Shown: positions 12,217-22,385 of the stretch, in pieces
Numbering within the stretch: position 1 is the first letter of the stretch
Layout: the number at the start of each line of letters is the position of its first letter
Assembly: GCA_011032825.1 (NCBI GenBank)
Contig: JAADJZ010000012.1
Coordinates: 186,001-250,000, forward strand
DNA from: Massariosphaeria phaeospora
Lineage: Eukaryota > Ascomycota > Dothideomycetes > Pleosporales
DNA: 64,000 nt
Reading direction: 5' to 3'
Program-made: the position numbers and the translations under genes
Notes under the pieces: model-generated
The model's database searches: none
The model's input: the letters and a program-made list of their open reading frames with translations, nothing else
Told to the model about the DNA's origin: nothing

Positions 12217-12710
12217 TCAAGCTTCATCAATTCGCGTGGGAATTAGTTGCTGGGGATTCGTGACTCAAATTGGTAGATTGCTTACCAAAATGACGGGCAT
12301 TAAACTTACATTTTGAGTTCCCGCAACAACCATGGTGCGAGGCCAATTCTTTTTACATTTCTCTTTTTATCCCATATATTTGTGGCTGTCCTTTCCCTTT
12401 GCATGGCGTTGTACAGGGTTGCAAATTTCAATGGAGATATGTATGTATGGTTACGCTCTCTTCCTACCGTTACCTTTGATACGTACATAATTGGATGAGA
12501 ATCGCGGTAGAGGACAAGTTTGATCAATGCGTTTGTCGCTGCGATGCCCTAGCGCACAAAGCTATAACCAGTTTAGCGCGAATCGCGCGGTGTGATGACA
12601 TCGTGCGCACTGCGGATGGGGATCGGCGCCCGCGGGCTGGGCGCAGGTAATATTTATGGAGATATCATGACCTTCGACCACCGACGTTACTCCTTCCACA
12701 CGCTTTCGCA
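12217..12710. other. Intergenic region between nab3 and LETM1-like gene
   Basis: 494 bp, nab3 3' UTR followed by the LETM1-like promoter. A GC-rich patch at about 12,575-12,645 lies near the downstream start. Nothing else recognised. Confidence 0.4.
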
Positions 12711-13922
12711 ATGAAGCCACGACCAACATCCTGCACTTCTTTAATTTCGGCACAACCCCGTCAAGCTGTTCCAAATATAACCAGCCATCGTAAACTCCAC
12801 GTTGTTCACAGCTCAATATCTTTACCGTTACTATACCGCTCTCAATGGCATGACCAGACGCGCCACGGTCCCCTACGATCCGTCAATCCGTCGCTAGAAC
12901 CAGTGCGCCATGCGTCCTCCGCTGCCGCTGTCGCCACCGCAAAGTCCAAGCGACAATTAGTTTCCCGCCCTCCCACGAAGCTCTCCGTTCCTGCTACCCT
13001 GGCATCTCCCTCTACGGCGACCGTGGTGAAGGCAAGCGAGAAGCTGAACCCACCGCCGGAAACATACCCGCCCGAATTGAATGTCCCCGCAAGAAAAGCT
13101 GGACAATTCTACCTAAAATACCTGTATCATGCTGGCAAGGCCTACGTTGACTTCTACAAAGGCGGCATCGGGAACCTTCGCGCTACAGCACGGCTTGCGA
13201 AGAGCCTACGTGAAAAGGCAGAGGCACATCCCGACAGGCAGTCGATATTCACAAGAGCAGAGTGGCAGATCGTTAAGAGGAGCCGGGCGGACAAGCTGCG
13301 GCTTCCAGTGTTCGGGCTGATACTACTCGTGTTAGGCGAATGGACACCGCTCATCGCCATATACATAACGCCCGTCATTCCAGAAGCCTGCCGCATCCCC
13401 GCACAGGTCAAACGCACACTCAGGAAGGCAGAGGAGAAGCGGAACTCCAGGAGGCGATGGGTCGTAATGAACATGGAGAAGTTGTTTGCGCGAGACCGAG
13501 AAGTCAGCGAGACCCAGATGAACGAGCAGATGCGCACTTGGACAGATACCTCGAAACCATTGACTGGTACGGGTTCCGGGCTACAACTCCAGGAAATTAT
13601 CCCCCGCAGCGTACCGGTGGACCATGTCGCCAAGCTACACCTATACCCTCTGTTCCTGCTGTCCAGCAAGCTGGACGCGTATTCCAGGATCTGGGATCTC
13701 GTGAACATAATGCCGCCAAAAGCGGTCTTGCAATGGGGACTGCGGCGGCGGTTGGAGTATCTGAACAAGGATGACAGCATGATCACGCGCGATGGCGGGC
13801 ACCACGCACTGTCGGCCAAGGAGGTGGCTCGAGCGTGTGCGGAGAGAGGGCTGGGATCCCACGTTTTGGACCGCAGCGAGGCTGACATGCGGAGAGATCT
13901 CGCGTGGTGGTTCAGGAAGTAA
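12711..13922 (+). CDS. LETM1-domain mitochondrial inner-membrane protein (short form)
   Basis: Intronless, 403 aa. Residues 1-70 are basic and Ser-rich with few acids, consistent with a mitochondrial presequence. The LETM1 region starts at about residue 130 (GQFYLKYLYHAGKAYVDFYK), with FTRAEWQIVKRSRADKLRLP leading into one hydrophobic segment at about 198-222 (LILLVLGEWTPLIAIYITP). A soluble helical ribosome-binding-like part follows, with LQWGLRRRLEYLNKDD and a C-terminal helical module (SAKEVARACAERGLGSH). LETM1/Mdm38 proteins act in mitochondrial K+/H+ homeostasis and bind mitoribosomes. This is shorter than Mdm38 and has no C-terminal coiled coil, so it is probably a paralogous short LETM1-like protein rather than Mdm38 itself. 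Confidence 0.8.
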   Translation: MKPRPTSCTSLISAQPRQAVPNITSHRKLHVVHSSISLPLLYRSQWHDQTRHGPLRSVNPSLEPVRHASSAAAVATAKSKRQLVSRPPTKLSVPATLASPSTATVVKASEKLNPPPETYPPELNVPARKAGQFYLKYLYHAGKAYVDFYKGGIGNLRATARLAKSLREKAEAHPDRQSIFTRAEWQIVKRSRADKLRLPVFGLILLVLGEWTPLIAIYITPVIPEACRIPAQVKRTLRKAEEKRNSRRRWVVMNMEKLFARDREVSETQMNEQMRTWTDTSKPLTGTGSGLQLQEIIPRSVPVDHVAKLHLYPLFLLSSKLDAYSRIWDLVNIMPPKAVLQWGLRRRLEYLNKDDSMITRDGGHHALSAKEVARACAERGLGSHVLDRSEADMRRDLAWWFRK

Positions 13923-16859
13923 AGTAGATAGGAGAATGGTTATGCCGGCAAAGGTGTTGTACGATGTACATGTAAGAATACATGAGTGTGAGTAACGTTA
14001 TCTATAAACAAATAGCGCTTTAGCGTTTGGATAGACACGCGCTCGATATCGTGATCTGGACTTGGGCTCAATGAATGGGCAAATGTCCACATATCTTACC
14101 TACCTATTGACATCTCTCCCCATATCTACTAGCTTCATCCTACACCGTCGGAATGGCCTACGTGGTATGTCTCCATGCAATCTGCCTTGCAGGCGGTCCC
14201 GCCAATAATCGCAACCTACCTGTCCCAATCGCGAACAGCAAGTATTGCATAATATATATATTTTCAAACTACGTTTCATGTGTAATGAGATCTGCGAGGC
14301 GCCGCGTCTCCCGTGTGTACAAGAATAATCAGCGCTGCATAACAAATCTCAAGACAGTTATAAATCAAAAAGTAGAGGCGGTCCCGCCGCTAACCGCAAC
14401 CACGAACAGCATAAATAGTTTATGTTAAATATTTTAGAATTACGACTTTATGTGTAGACAAAGTTGCAGAGGGCTTTGTACTTCTATCTTGTGGCTTTGG
14501 CGCTTTTTTCAAAAAAAAAACTACAATAAATTAAACAGGTTCTTCTCTTGTAAAATAAGTGACATAGCCTGAAACTTCAGATAGAACTGAAAAAAAAGAG
14601 GAGATGGCACCGCTGTAGGCGCATCTGCCTATCAACTTCACATATAAGCGTGACTTTAACTTTTCAACAGCAGAAAGGTAGGGTTTTACATAGTATATGA
14701 TATGAAAGATGTGCGCCTTTACGAGGTCTTTTATGTAGTTTGGGAGTTTTAAGACTTGGGTGAAAACTTAACTTGTTGCATAGAGAGTGTGTGGACGTAG
14801 GGTACCTATGTTTATATAGTAAAACTGTAGTGCTGCATAATAGGATTGTGGTGCCGAAAAACCTTCGCTTTCGTAGATGTAGTTAGGCTGTCTACTTGCT
14901 CTGTTATCTAGCTACTCTGTTATCTGGCCGGCCGGCTAGCTAGTTAGCTAGTTAGTTATTAGTATTCTTTATCTTGCTGCTTTCTTTCACCGCTCGTTAA
15001 AGACTAATTATGCGGGACGTGTTGGGGAAGGAAATGCGCGGCTGCACTGCACTGCACTGTGCTCATGTGTGGAGAAGAGTAATGTCTTATCTTCTCTCGT
15101 TCGCTTTGTCGGGTCTGGTTTTGGATCTGGTTTGGGTTGAATCTAAACGAAGTAATCAGATGGAATGGAATGGGATGGGTTGGGTAGAAGTAGTGTAGAC
15201 AACTTACATCCGAGCACCTGCGGCATCTATCCATACACTTGTATATCTACCGCACGCGTTATGTTTTCTGCTAGGTAGACGGTCTCGCACGACGAATCCC
15301 CCTTATTTGCTAAACCGAGCAACTGTTCTTCAGATAATGCTTCTGGAAGATGCGAGTGTTGTGCGGCTCTCTAATTGTCCCTCGTACCGTCACTTATTCG
15401 GAGTTCCGAAACTTCATACTATACTGCAGACTCTCGGCATTGTATATGAGTCAAAGTCCCCAGGAAGTATTACGTATATTATGGATTCCTCACTATAGGT
15501 TTCTAGACAGGAAGATTTGCAATGTCGTTCAGATCGTAGGCAACGGTTTTAGCGAGGATGAGAATGAGGATGTTGCGAGGGGTCATGCAGCTTCTCCCGA
15601 ATCCGATGATGTTCATATACAGTAAGACGAACGGCCAAGATGAATGGCCACGGCTACCTGTATGACTGAGCATCAATAAGCGGGACGAAAAGCCGACTGG
15701 CCCGTACCAAGTAAGCTCTTGCACTGCACAGAAACAATCGGCGGACACAACAGCGCCAATGTTCTCCGAGATCGGAAAAATTGAATACTTTGGTTGGCAA
15801 CTCCCTCGGATATAGCGGGCGACTTCGCGAGGGGAAGATAGAGCGGTCTGCACGTCGACTTGAAGGTGTGTACGGATACTATGTAGTCGTCTGACCTGAT
15901 GAAAACCCAACGTGGTAATGATGGAGTGAGTCAACTGTCAACCGCATCCACCCCGTTGGGACCTCATGTCGGGGGCTAATTCGGCAAACCACGCCGAGGT
16001 TCTGAGTTGTCTGCTGCATCAGGTCGCAACATGCGAGTTATCAATCCCGCCGTTTTCTAAGCGTCCACCGTGGTACAGCATGAGCATAGAGCAAGTTGGG
16101 AAGGGCCCTCAGTCCTTCATAGTCCAACAAGACCTTGACATGATCCCAGCCAGCAAATCTTCGCCTTTTTACTCCGCAGTTTCCGATTTACTCTTGCTAG
16201 GACGCTCCAAGTCGGACTTTTGTCTTCAAATGAAAAGTAGCTAGAGCCGTGTTCAATGTGCGTGATACTGAGATCCCGGAAGCGACCGGAAGGCGGTTGC
16301 ACAAGGGTGCAGGGGTCTAACGAGCTCGTGGAAGTCTGCACGGAGCTCGCTGCGTCCGAGGTCCCGCTGTCTGCAGTAGCCAAGACACTAAAAGGCTTGA
16401 ATCTGGCGAGACGTGACGACGATCGCTAATGCGATGAAGCTGACGGAGGGGTGCCGGTCGACGTTCGGACGAGACGTGTTAGACAAGAGGCGCGTGACTG
16501 GGTGTGCTTGTGTCGGATGCGACGAAAGCGATGACAGCCTTGCATTGGACCAAGAATCGGCAGCCGTGGAGTCATAAGGCAAGACCCGGACAGCGAACGC
16601 CATAACTCCATAACGCAATTCGGACCACTCGGCAGCCGATACCGAAGCACGCCTATGTATCTGCATCCCCGCCTTTCTTTGGCGGTGTAGCACGAAGCGT
16701 GGCGCGAGTAATACCACGTCTTCTTGAGGCAAACTTCCGCGGATGTAACAGAGTGTGAGAGGTGACTGAACGGATTTCAGCGGCACGATGTCGGCGCACA
16801 TCTTTCGTGAGGCTTGACTGCCTTCAACTTGCGAGCGGATCCACAGGTTGATAATGTTG
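13923..16859. other. Gene-poor 2.9 kb region with no confident gene
   Basis: AT-richer than its neighbours. It contains an imperfect direct repeat (about 14,191-14,235 and 14,370-14,412; see its own entry) and a GCTAGTTA-type palindromic stretch at about 14,920-14,958. Open frames at 15,503-15,934 (-) and 16,117-16,801 (-) have no recognisable domain, no linking splice sites and no conserved composition. It may hold a decayed gene, but nothing can be supported. Confidence 0.5.
14191..14412 (+). repeat. Imperfect direct repeat around GGCGGTCCCGCC
   Basis: The core GGCGGTCCCGCC, followed by a TAAYCGCAACC-like block and CGAACAGCA, occurs at about 14,191-14,235 and again at about 14,370-14,412. 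The core is itself a near-perfect inverted repeat. Both copies lead into AT-rich sequence. It could be the remains of a small transposable element; no coding sequence is associated. Confidence 0.5.
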
Positions 16860-16861
16860 TA

Positions 16862-16909
16862 CTGTGGTATCAGGCAAAAGTTTTGTAGGTGGGTCCCGGA
16901 GACAGGGGG
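16862..16909 (+). repeat. Left terminal inverted repeat of Tc1 element (48 bp)
   Basis: Begins CTGTGGTATCAGGC directly after the TA at 16,860-16,861. It matches the reverse complement of 18,142-18,189 over all 48 positions; the next base differs. Confidence 0.95.
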
Positions 16910-16961
16910 GTGTGCTAAGGTATAGTCTAAGCCTAATTCTGTCTTATCTTACATGCAAATA

Positions 16962-18008
16962 TCAATACTTCGTATGACCTCCATCAGCATCAATCACTGC
17001 CTGGCATCGATCCTTCATGCTATCAATTAGATCTCTCAACACGTTAGGTGAAACGTAGTCCTAGGCCTCCTTTACCTCACGAAGCTGCTCGTACGTACGC
17101 TGCTTGCCACTAGGTAAATCTGGATAGCAGCTCTCTATATAATCCTTCATCTTGTTCTAGACAGTCTCAATAGGGTTGAGATCTGGCGAGTACGCTGGCC
17201 AGAAGATAGGATATACTCCTCTCTCGTGAAGCTCCTCTTGTGTCGATGCTGCAGCATGCCTAGGAGCGCCGTCTTGCATAAATTTCAAGGAGGGATTAAG
17301 ACGTAGCCAGGCATGTACAAGAGGGACGATACGCTCGCAATAACTCTTGTTGTTGATTGACCCCCACTCCTTCTCCCAGAATAGAGATAGGCCCGTTGTT
17401 GTACCAGAGAAGCAGCCCTAGAACATCCACCCACGCTTCTTACGCACCTTATCCACGAGGCAAGTATCATCAAGCTCCTCGCTAGGTCTCCTTGTCACCT
17501 AGACTCTCTTGTGCCTCTCTCTTGTGACCCACGTCTCATCACTCCAGAGGATACTCTCCCACTCCTCCCGCGTCCAACCAACGTGAGCCTCTGCCCACGC
17601 GCGCCGTATCTGTCGGTTGGCCTTAGAAATAGGAGGTTTCGCACGAGCTATACGTCGTACGTACCCTCTGCTTCGAAGTGCGTTGCGGATAACGTATTCT
17701 CCAACGTTCCAATGTGAGAAAGGGCCTTCGGCAAGGCGGGTAAAGCTCATCTGGCGAGACGCTCGTGAGTGAGTGACGTAGGTCACAAGCTCGTTAATCT
17801 GATCGTTCGTGAGCTGACGTGGGCGACCTGTACGCTTCTTGGGCGTGACGCGTTCAGCGTAGATAGCATAGCCAACCTGTCTTGCAGAGATCTTCAGCAA
17901 ATCTGCAATATACTGATGGCCATGACCAGCGAGAGACAGAGTCTGTACTTAGAGATGTTGATCGCGAGAGAGATGGGGCGTATGACGTGGCGTTGATGGG
18001 GGACTCAT
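16962..18008 (-). pseudogene. Tc1-type DD34E transposase, one frame with five stop codons
   Basis: From ATG (18,008) to TGA (16,962) the frame is 349 codons with no frameshift. Five nonsense codons interrupt it: TAA at 17,951-17,949 and TAG at 17,501-17,499, 17,420-17,418, 17,159-17,157 and 17,063-17,061. The TAA fits CAA to TAA. Each TAG falls where the family normally has Trp (for example between WMF and GCFSG), so TGG to TAG. All are single transitions in the CpA/TpG context used by RIP. The N-terminal helix-turn-helix (KKRTGRPRQLTNDQINELV) and the catalytic triad are visible: WSDETW, MQDGAPRHA and SPDLNPIE, with 34 residues between the second Asp and the Glu. The protein would have been about 348 aa. 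Confidence 0.93.
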
Positions 18009-18141
18009 GATATATAGGATAGGTAAACGGATAAGGTTGGGCGATAAACGAAGACGCGACGGGGGCGCATTGAATTCTGTACAGAAATACAGGGGTTTTG
18101 ATGTAAAACAGTCTGTAGGGGGCTTTTGCACTGCCCCTAAG

Positions 18142-18189
18142 CCCCCTGTCTCCGGGACCCACCTACAAAACTTTTGCCTGATACCACAG
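18142..18189 (-). repeat. Right terminal inverted repeat of Tc1 element (48 bp)
   Basis: Perfect inverted copy of 16,862-16,909, followed by the second TA of the target duplication at 18,190-18,191. Confidence 0.95.
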
Positions 18190-18191
18190 TA

Positions 18192-18599
18192 AGGCTGACG
18201 GGTGTGGCGTGGTGCTAAGCGGACCCACCAGTGCGTCACTTTGATCAAAGAAAATCCGAAGCATGGCCGTCCGAAGAACGACTCTACCTGCTGACAAAAT
18301 AGCTCTCGTGATGATTCCAGGGTCTGCAGGCGTTGACATCGACTCCGAGACTTCCGATTGGCCAAGCATCTATTATGCCCCCAACCCATGCCTTGCAGTG
18401 GTTGATCTTCTGCATACCGCCTCATCGTATAATTCTTTTGACTCGGTTGCTTATTTGATATTAGCGTTGTTTTGCCAAAGCATATCAGATACTGAGTATC
18501 CGAGCCTTCCGCGGGGGCATTCTTTTCGTCTTATATCTCTTTCTGTGTCCCTCGACCACTTCTAGTTGTCCAACAGACTTCCGCACCGACAAGCCATAC
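18192..18599. promoter_or_regulatory. Upstream region of Ytp1-like gene
   Basis: 408 bp between the transposon and the next start codon. It ends in a C/T-rich stretch (about 18,520-18,590) suited to a fungal promoter or 5' leader. No RNA gene seen. Confidence 0.4.
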
Positions 18600-20553
18600 A
18601 TGAAGACAGAGCGAGCCTTTAGCCTAGCTACCATCGTGCTCCTACTAGAGGTTCTCCCTCTAGTAGCCGCTCATGGAGAAGAACACAACGACAACCCGAT
18701 GGACATGAGCGTCCATGGAGTCGCGCAACCGCAAGTGGACCAGAATGCTTTCCCCCAAAGTTACTGGAGGATATCCGAGCATGCAACGCTGATGTACTGG
18801 CACATCGCACTGGAAGTATTGGCCTGGGTCGTTATACTGCCAATTGGTACGTTGTCCAACTCTTATTACTGCAGCACTGCGCTGACATTTCGAAGGTGTG
18901 ATGTTGAGCATCGCTCATTCGCGCTTCATGCTGCCAACGCAGTTTGTTTTCGTAGTCATCAATGCCGCCACCCTCCTCCTCGGTGTCGTCTTCGACCGCA
19001 AGACTCCAGAGTTATACGAGAACAATGCGCATAGCAAGACCGGATGGATAATAACATGGATCGCTAGCGCGTGGGTACTCATGGCTCTTATACAGGTATA
19101 CGCCGGACGATCGAAGGTACATTCGTTGAGGAGCCTACCAGCGCAACCGGTGACCGCCGCAAACATAGATCGTCACCAGCGCGTGCAGGATGCGCAGCTT
19201 TCAAAACCTCCTAGGTGGTCCAACGACTCCGGTCAAGGAACTGAACGGAATTCGGAATCACTGTTCGGGAATTCTTGTCGGTCACCAAGTGAGGACTCCG
19301 AAGACCAGCAGTTTGCTGGACCAACGCGGCGCTATGCATACGATGAAGATGACGATGCCTTTGGTGACGAGGCTGAGAAACGCGGTTTTCTACGCAATTC
19401 CTCGACGGATGGGTGCTTGCCGCGCAACATCGCACGCCTCGCAGTCGGACGGCCTCTCAAGGTTCTGCGGCTCGTTTACGTCGTGTTTGAGCGCACTCTC
19501 ATTGTTCAAGGCTTCGTTGCCATTGCCTCTGGTACCGTGGTATACGGGGGTATCGGGGTAAGTACCAAATAGACTGGACTGGAGTAGCTGAACACATGGC
19601 TAATGGTGATGTCAGCATGGGGGAGCAATCTTCAATGTGCTTGCGCACTATGTCAAAGGAGGGATCTTCTTCGGATACGGATTACTGACTCTCGGCCGAT
19701 GGATGGGAGCATTTGCTGATCTCGGTTGGGCGTGGAACGTGAAGCCACCTAAAGAAGTGGTCGGTCGGCGGAGAGCGGTCGTACCTTCCGCCGAGTTTAC
19801 AGAATCCTTTGTCATCTTCCTGTACGGCTGCACTAACGTCTTCCTCGAACATTTGGCGGCGTGGGGCGGTGCATGGACTCCGCAAGACTTGGAGCATGTT
19901 TCCATCTCGGTGATGTTTTTTGGTGGTGGGCTGGTGAGTGCTGCGCCTTCCCTTTATGGAGCGGAACATTCACTGACTAACCGTGATTTGCCTAGTTGGG
20001 CATGATCATCGAGTCGAATTACCTGAGAGAGTTGCTTAACACGGGTGTTCTTTCCGAACGAATCCCCTTGCAGAATGAGGGCTCATGGCACCAGCCACGG
20101 CAGTATCGGTTCTCAATGAACCCGATGCCAGGCCTTATCATCCTCTTGCTTGGGAAGATGATGAGCTCCCATCACCAAGCCTCCAAGCTCTCCACTATGA
20201 TCCACAGTCAGTGGGGAGGTATGTTTATGGGCTTCGCTCTCGCGCGAGCAGTCACCTACATTACCCTATACGTTTCACCACCCACGTCCTTCCTCCCATC
20301 TCGCCCTCCGTCCGAGGTCATCGCTGCATTCTGCCTCATCGCCGGTGGCCTCACTTTTGTGGTCAGCAACAAGGACACCGTTGCCGTTCTCGAATTCTAC
20401 GACCTGGATGCGATGTTCACCTTTACCGTCACCATGGGCCTGACAGCTCTCATTATGGCCTGGACTACGGTACTGATAGCTTTCAAAGGCTGGACCGTAC
20501 GGAAAGAAACCACGGTTCACTCTGCGAAAAGAAACAACGGTGTGATAGCTTAA
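18600..20553 (+). CDS. Ytp1-like multi-pass membrane protein (DUF2427/Ytp1 type)
   Basis: Four exons (18600-18846, 18896-19557, 19616-19933, 19996-20553) sum to 1,785 nt, 594 aa. A cleavable signal peptide is likely at residues 1-24 (hydrophobic LATIVLLLEVLPLVAA then HGEEHN). An N-terminal block with YWRISEHATLMYWHIALEVL and paired membrane segments matches the DUF2427 region. A charged cytosolic-looking loop (residues about 165-250) follows. The C-terminal Ytp1 domain has many membrane spans (HGGAIFNVLAHYVKGGIFF, SHHQASKLSTMIHSQWGGMF, GLTFVVSNKDTVAVLEFYD). Histidine and glutamate residues recur within membrane segments. The family's biochemical role is not established. The introns are phase-consistent with GTACGT/GTAAGT/GTGAGT donors. 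Confidence 0.85.
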
Positions 20554-21071
20554 GCTGCATATCCGCGTGGGTCCAGCTACAGTGTATGCTTCGGCGGCAT
20601 GCCAACGGTGGCCCGCGGTTTACTTAATCCCTTAACACCTTCCGTTTCTTCTCATTCTTTTACGCCTGCTACGTCTTTTGTCTTTCATGATACCACTAGA
20701 CGGATACCCTATTTCTGCTCTTACTCGCTGATACAGCCTGGGTGGCTGCATTCATATTGCTTGCCAGACGATAATGTTAATCAATGGTGGTGGTCGAAGC
20801 CAGTCGAGGATGTTTCCTAACTCTATTGGACTGAATAGACCTGACTGGATAACGAAACGCGGAGAAGAGTGATGAAGCTGAACGTTATAATGATGCAATG
20901 GAATGAATACTCTCGCTATGATCAATACCTGTTCTCATCTGCTCCGAAATGAGATGTGAAGTGAGAGTAACGCACTCTGGGTATCAACTTCAGACTTATT
21001 TCTACGTGGGCCTGCTCGTGGTCTATCCTCCTTTTGTCCATCCGGCTCATAAGCACACGGCAACGATCATG
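20554..21071. other. Convergent intergenic region (Ytp1-like and dam1 3' ends)
   Basis: 518 bp. Open frames here are antisense or chance. No feature beyond presumed 3' UTRs. Confidence 0.35.
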
Positions 21072-21796
21072 TCAGCGCACTCCTCTTCCCCTACCCGCAG
21101 TGCCTCTTGCAATTCCACTACCACCTCTTGTGCCTCGAGCCGCGCCTCCTCGCGTAGGGATACCACCGCCCCGTCCCACCCTCGGGATACCTCCTCTACC
21201 TCGTGCTGGCCCAGCCGTCTTGACCGCTGGTTTCGGTGTTGAGAATTTCGAAGTCGCTTTGCTACTCGGTGGATTATCAACGAACGAGGTATCTGTCGTC
21301 AAGAATGTGGCTTCCGGGTCGTCATGGCCTTGCGAGCGATTGAAATGTGATGGCAAGTCAGAATTGGTCTGCGCTCGTTTGAATGATTCCGGGATAGGAG
21401 CCTGGAGCCATGTATGTTAGCATATTCTTCCCACCACCTCCAGACATCTAGCTAGCCCCGTACCTCAGGAAAGTCGACGCAAAACGCGTTCATATTCAAG
21501 CCATACAGGAACGCCGCAAAGCTCTCGGAGAAGCGCGCCAAGCTCTCATGCATCAGCTGTAGCTGCATGAAGTTGCCCTCTAGATCTGCCATGGCGTCGC
21601 TGAGCTCTGCGAATCCTTCTTGCAGGTTCTCCAGCGGGTTTTCGGTCGCGGCATAGGGCCCGCGGGCGCGCTGGACGCTGTCGCGGAGAGAACTGCGCGA
21701 GGAAGGGCGCAAGGGTGTTGTTGGGCGAGAGCGCGGGGACTTGGAGCGCGTGCGGTGGTAGGGAGCGGGCTCGTTTGGGGGGGTTGTGGATGTCAT
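21072..21796 (-). CDS. dam1: DASH complex subunit Dam1
   Basis: Two exons (21796-21464 and 21401-21072) sum to 663 nt, 220 aa. The conserved Dam1 core is at residues about 52-111: NPLENLQEGFAELSDAMADL, then FMQLQLMHESLARFSESFAA and FLYGLNMNAFCVDFPE, with the intron right after the Glu codon. Exon 2 begins APIPESFKRAQ and ends in an RG/GR-rich basic tail. Dam1 is a member of the ten-subunit DASH ring that couples fungal kinetochores to spindle microtubules and is the target of Aurora B (Ipl1). The Ser/Arg-rich N-terminus (TRSKSPRSRPTTPLRPSSRS) and basic tail could hold phosphosites. Start: first Met of an in-frame leader typical for the family. Confidence 0.92.
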
Positions 21797-22385
21797 CGTG
21801 GTTGTCGAGATGGCTACAGGTGGTGGTGCAGTGGGTTGAAGGTTGGCTGAAGTACCGGGGTGTCTCGGCGGGAAGGTTGCTGGGGTGTATCAATATGTCT
21901 AACCGAGTCCACGACACTTTGAAGTCGCGTTACGTGCAGCGTAGCCGACGTGGGTGGAGCAATTGCGAGATGGGTTCGGCGTTGTTGACCGCAACCCTAC
22001 GCGGCATGGATGCAGGTGTTTTGGAGGGGGCTCGTGTGCTAAGCCCGATTGGCCGCTATGACGATATCGAGTCTCGTGCGCACTCCGGCCTTTCCACCGT
22101 CGTGGTCGCAAGCGTGCAACAACAATTGGATGCGCTGCTGACGGTTTCTCTGTGTCACCATTCTTTCCATACGTCCGCACTGCCTTCCGCGTACAAGTCG
22201 CAATTGGCCGCGCCAGCACTGTTGACGCCGCTCCTACTACGTACCTGCTTGCTCCGCCCTTCCGACATAGCCGGCGGTCAGCCTTACTACGGAAGTTGCT
22301 GCAGAGGGACGACGGCGCCGCGCCTTCCATAAGCCGCGCCCGCTGGCCTTGTTCTTCCGAGCTGCGCTTCTATCCCACTGTGTTC
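21797..22385. promoter_or_regulatory. Divergent promoter of dam1 and CRAL-TRIO gene
   Basis: 589 bp between start codons. The frame upstream of the CRAL-TRIO gene stays open from 22,152, so the true start on that side could lie slightly further left. Confidence 0.4.

Larger units (their letters stand above)
16862..18189 (-). mobile_element. Tc1/mariner element, full length, lightly RIP-mutated
   Basis: 1,328 bp element flanked by TA at 16,860-16,861 and 18,190-18,191. The first and last 48 bp are perfect inverted repeats of each other. It contains a single transposase frame on the minus strand. TA duplication, TIRs and a DD34E transposase identify a Tc1-type element. It sits between the gene-poor gap and the Ytp1-like gene and is the only complete transposon in the left 37 kb. 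Confidence 0.95.

Noticed and set aside
15503..16801. Minus-strand open frames in the gene-poor gap (15,503-15,934; 16,117-16,383; 16,388-16,801)
   Set aside because: No domain, no plausible splice linking and no neighbouring gene to extend them. A decayed gene cannot be excluded.
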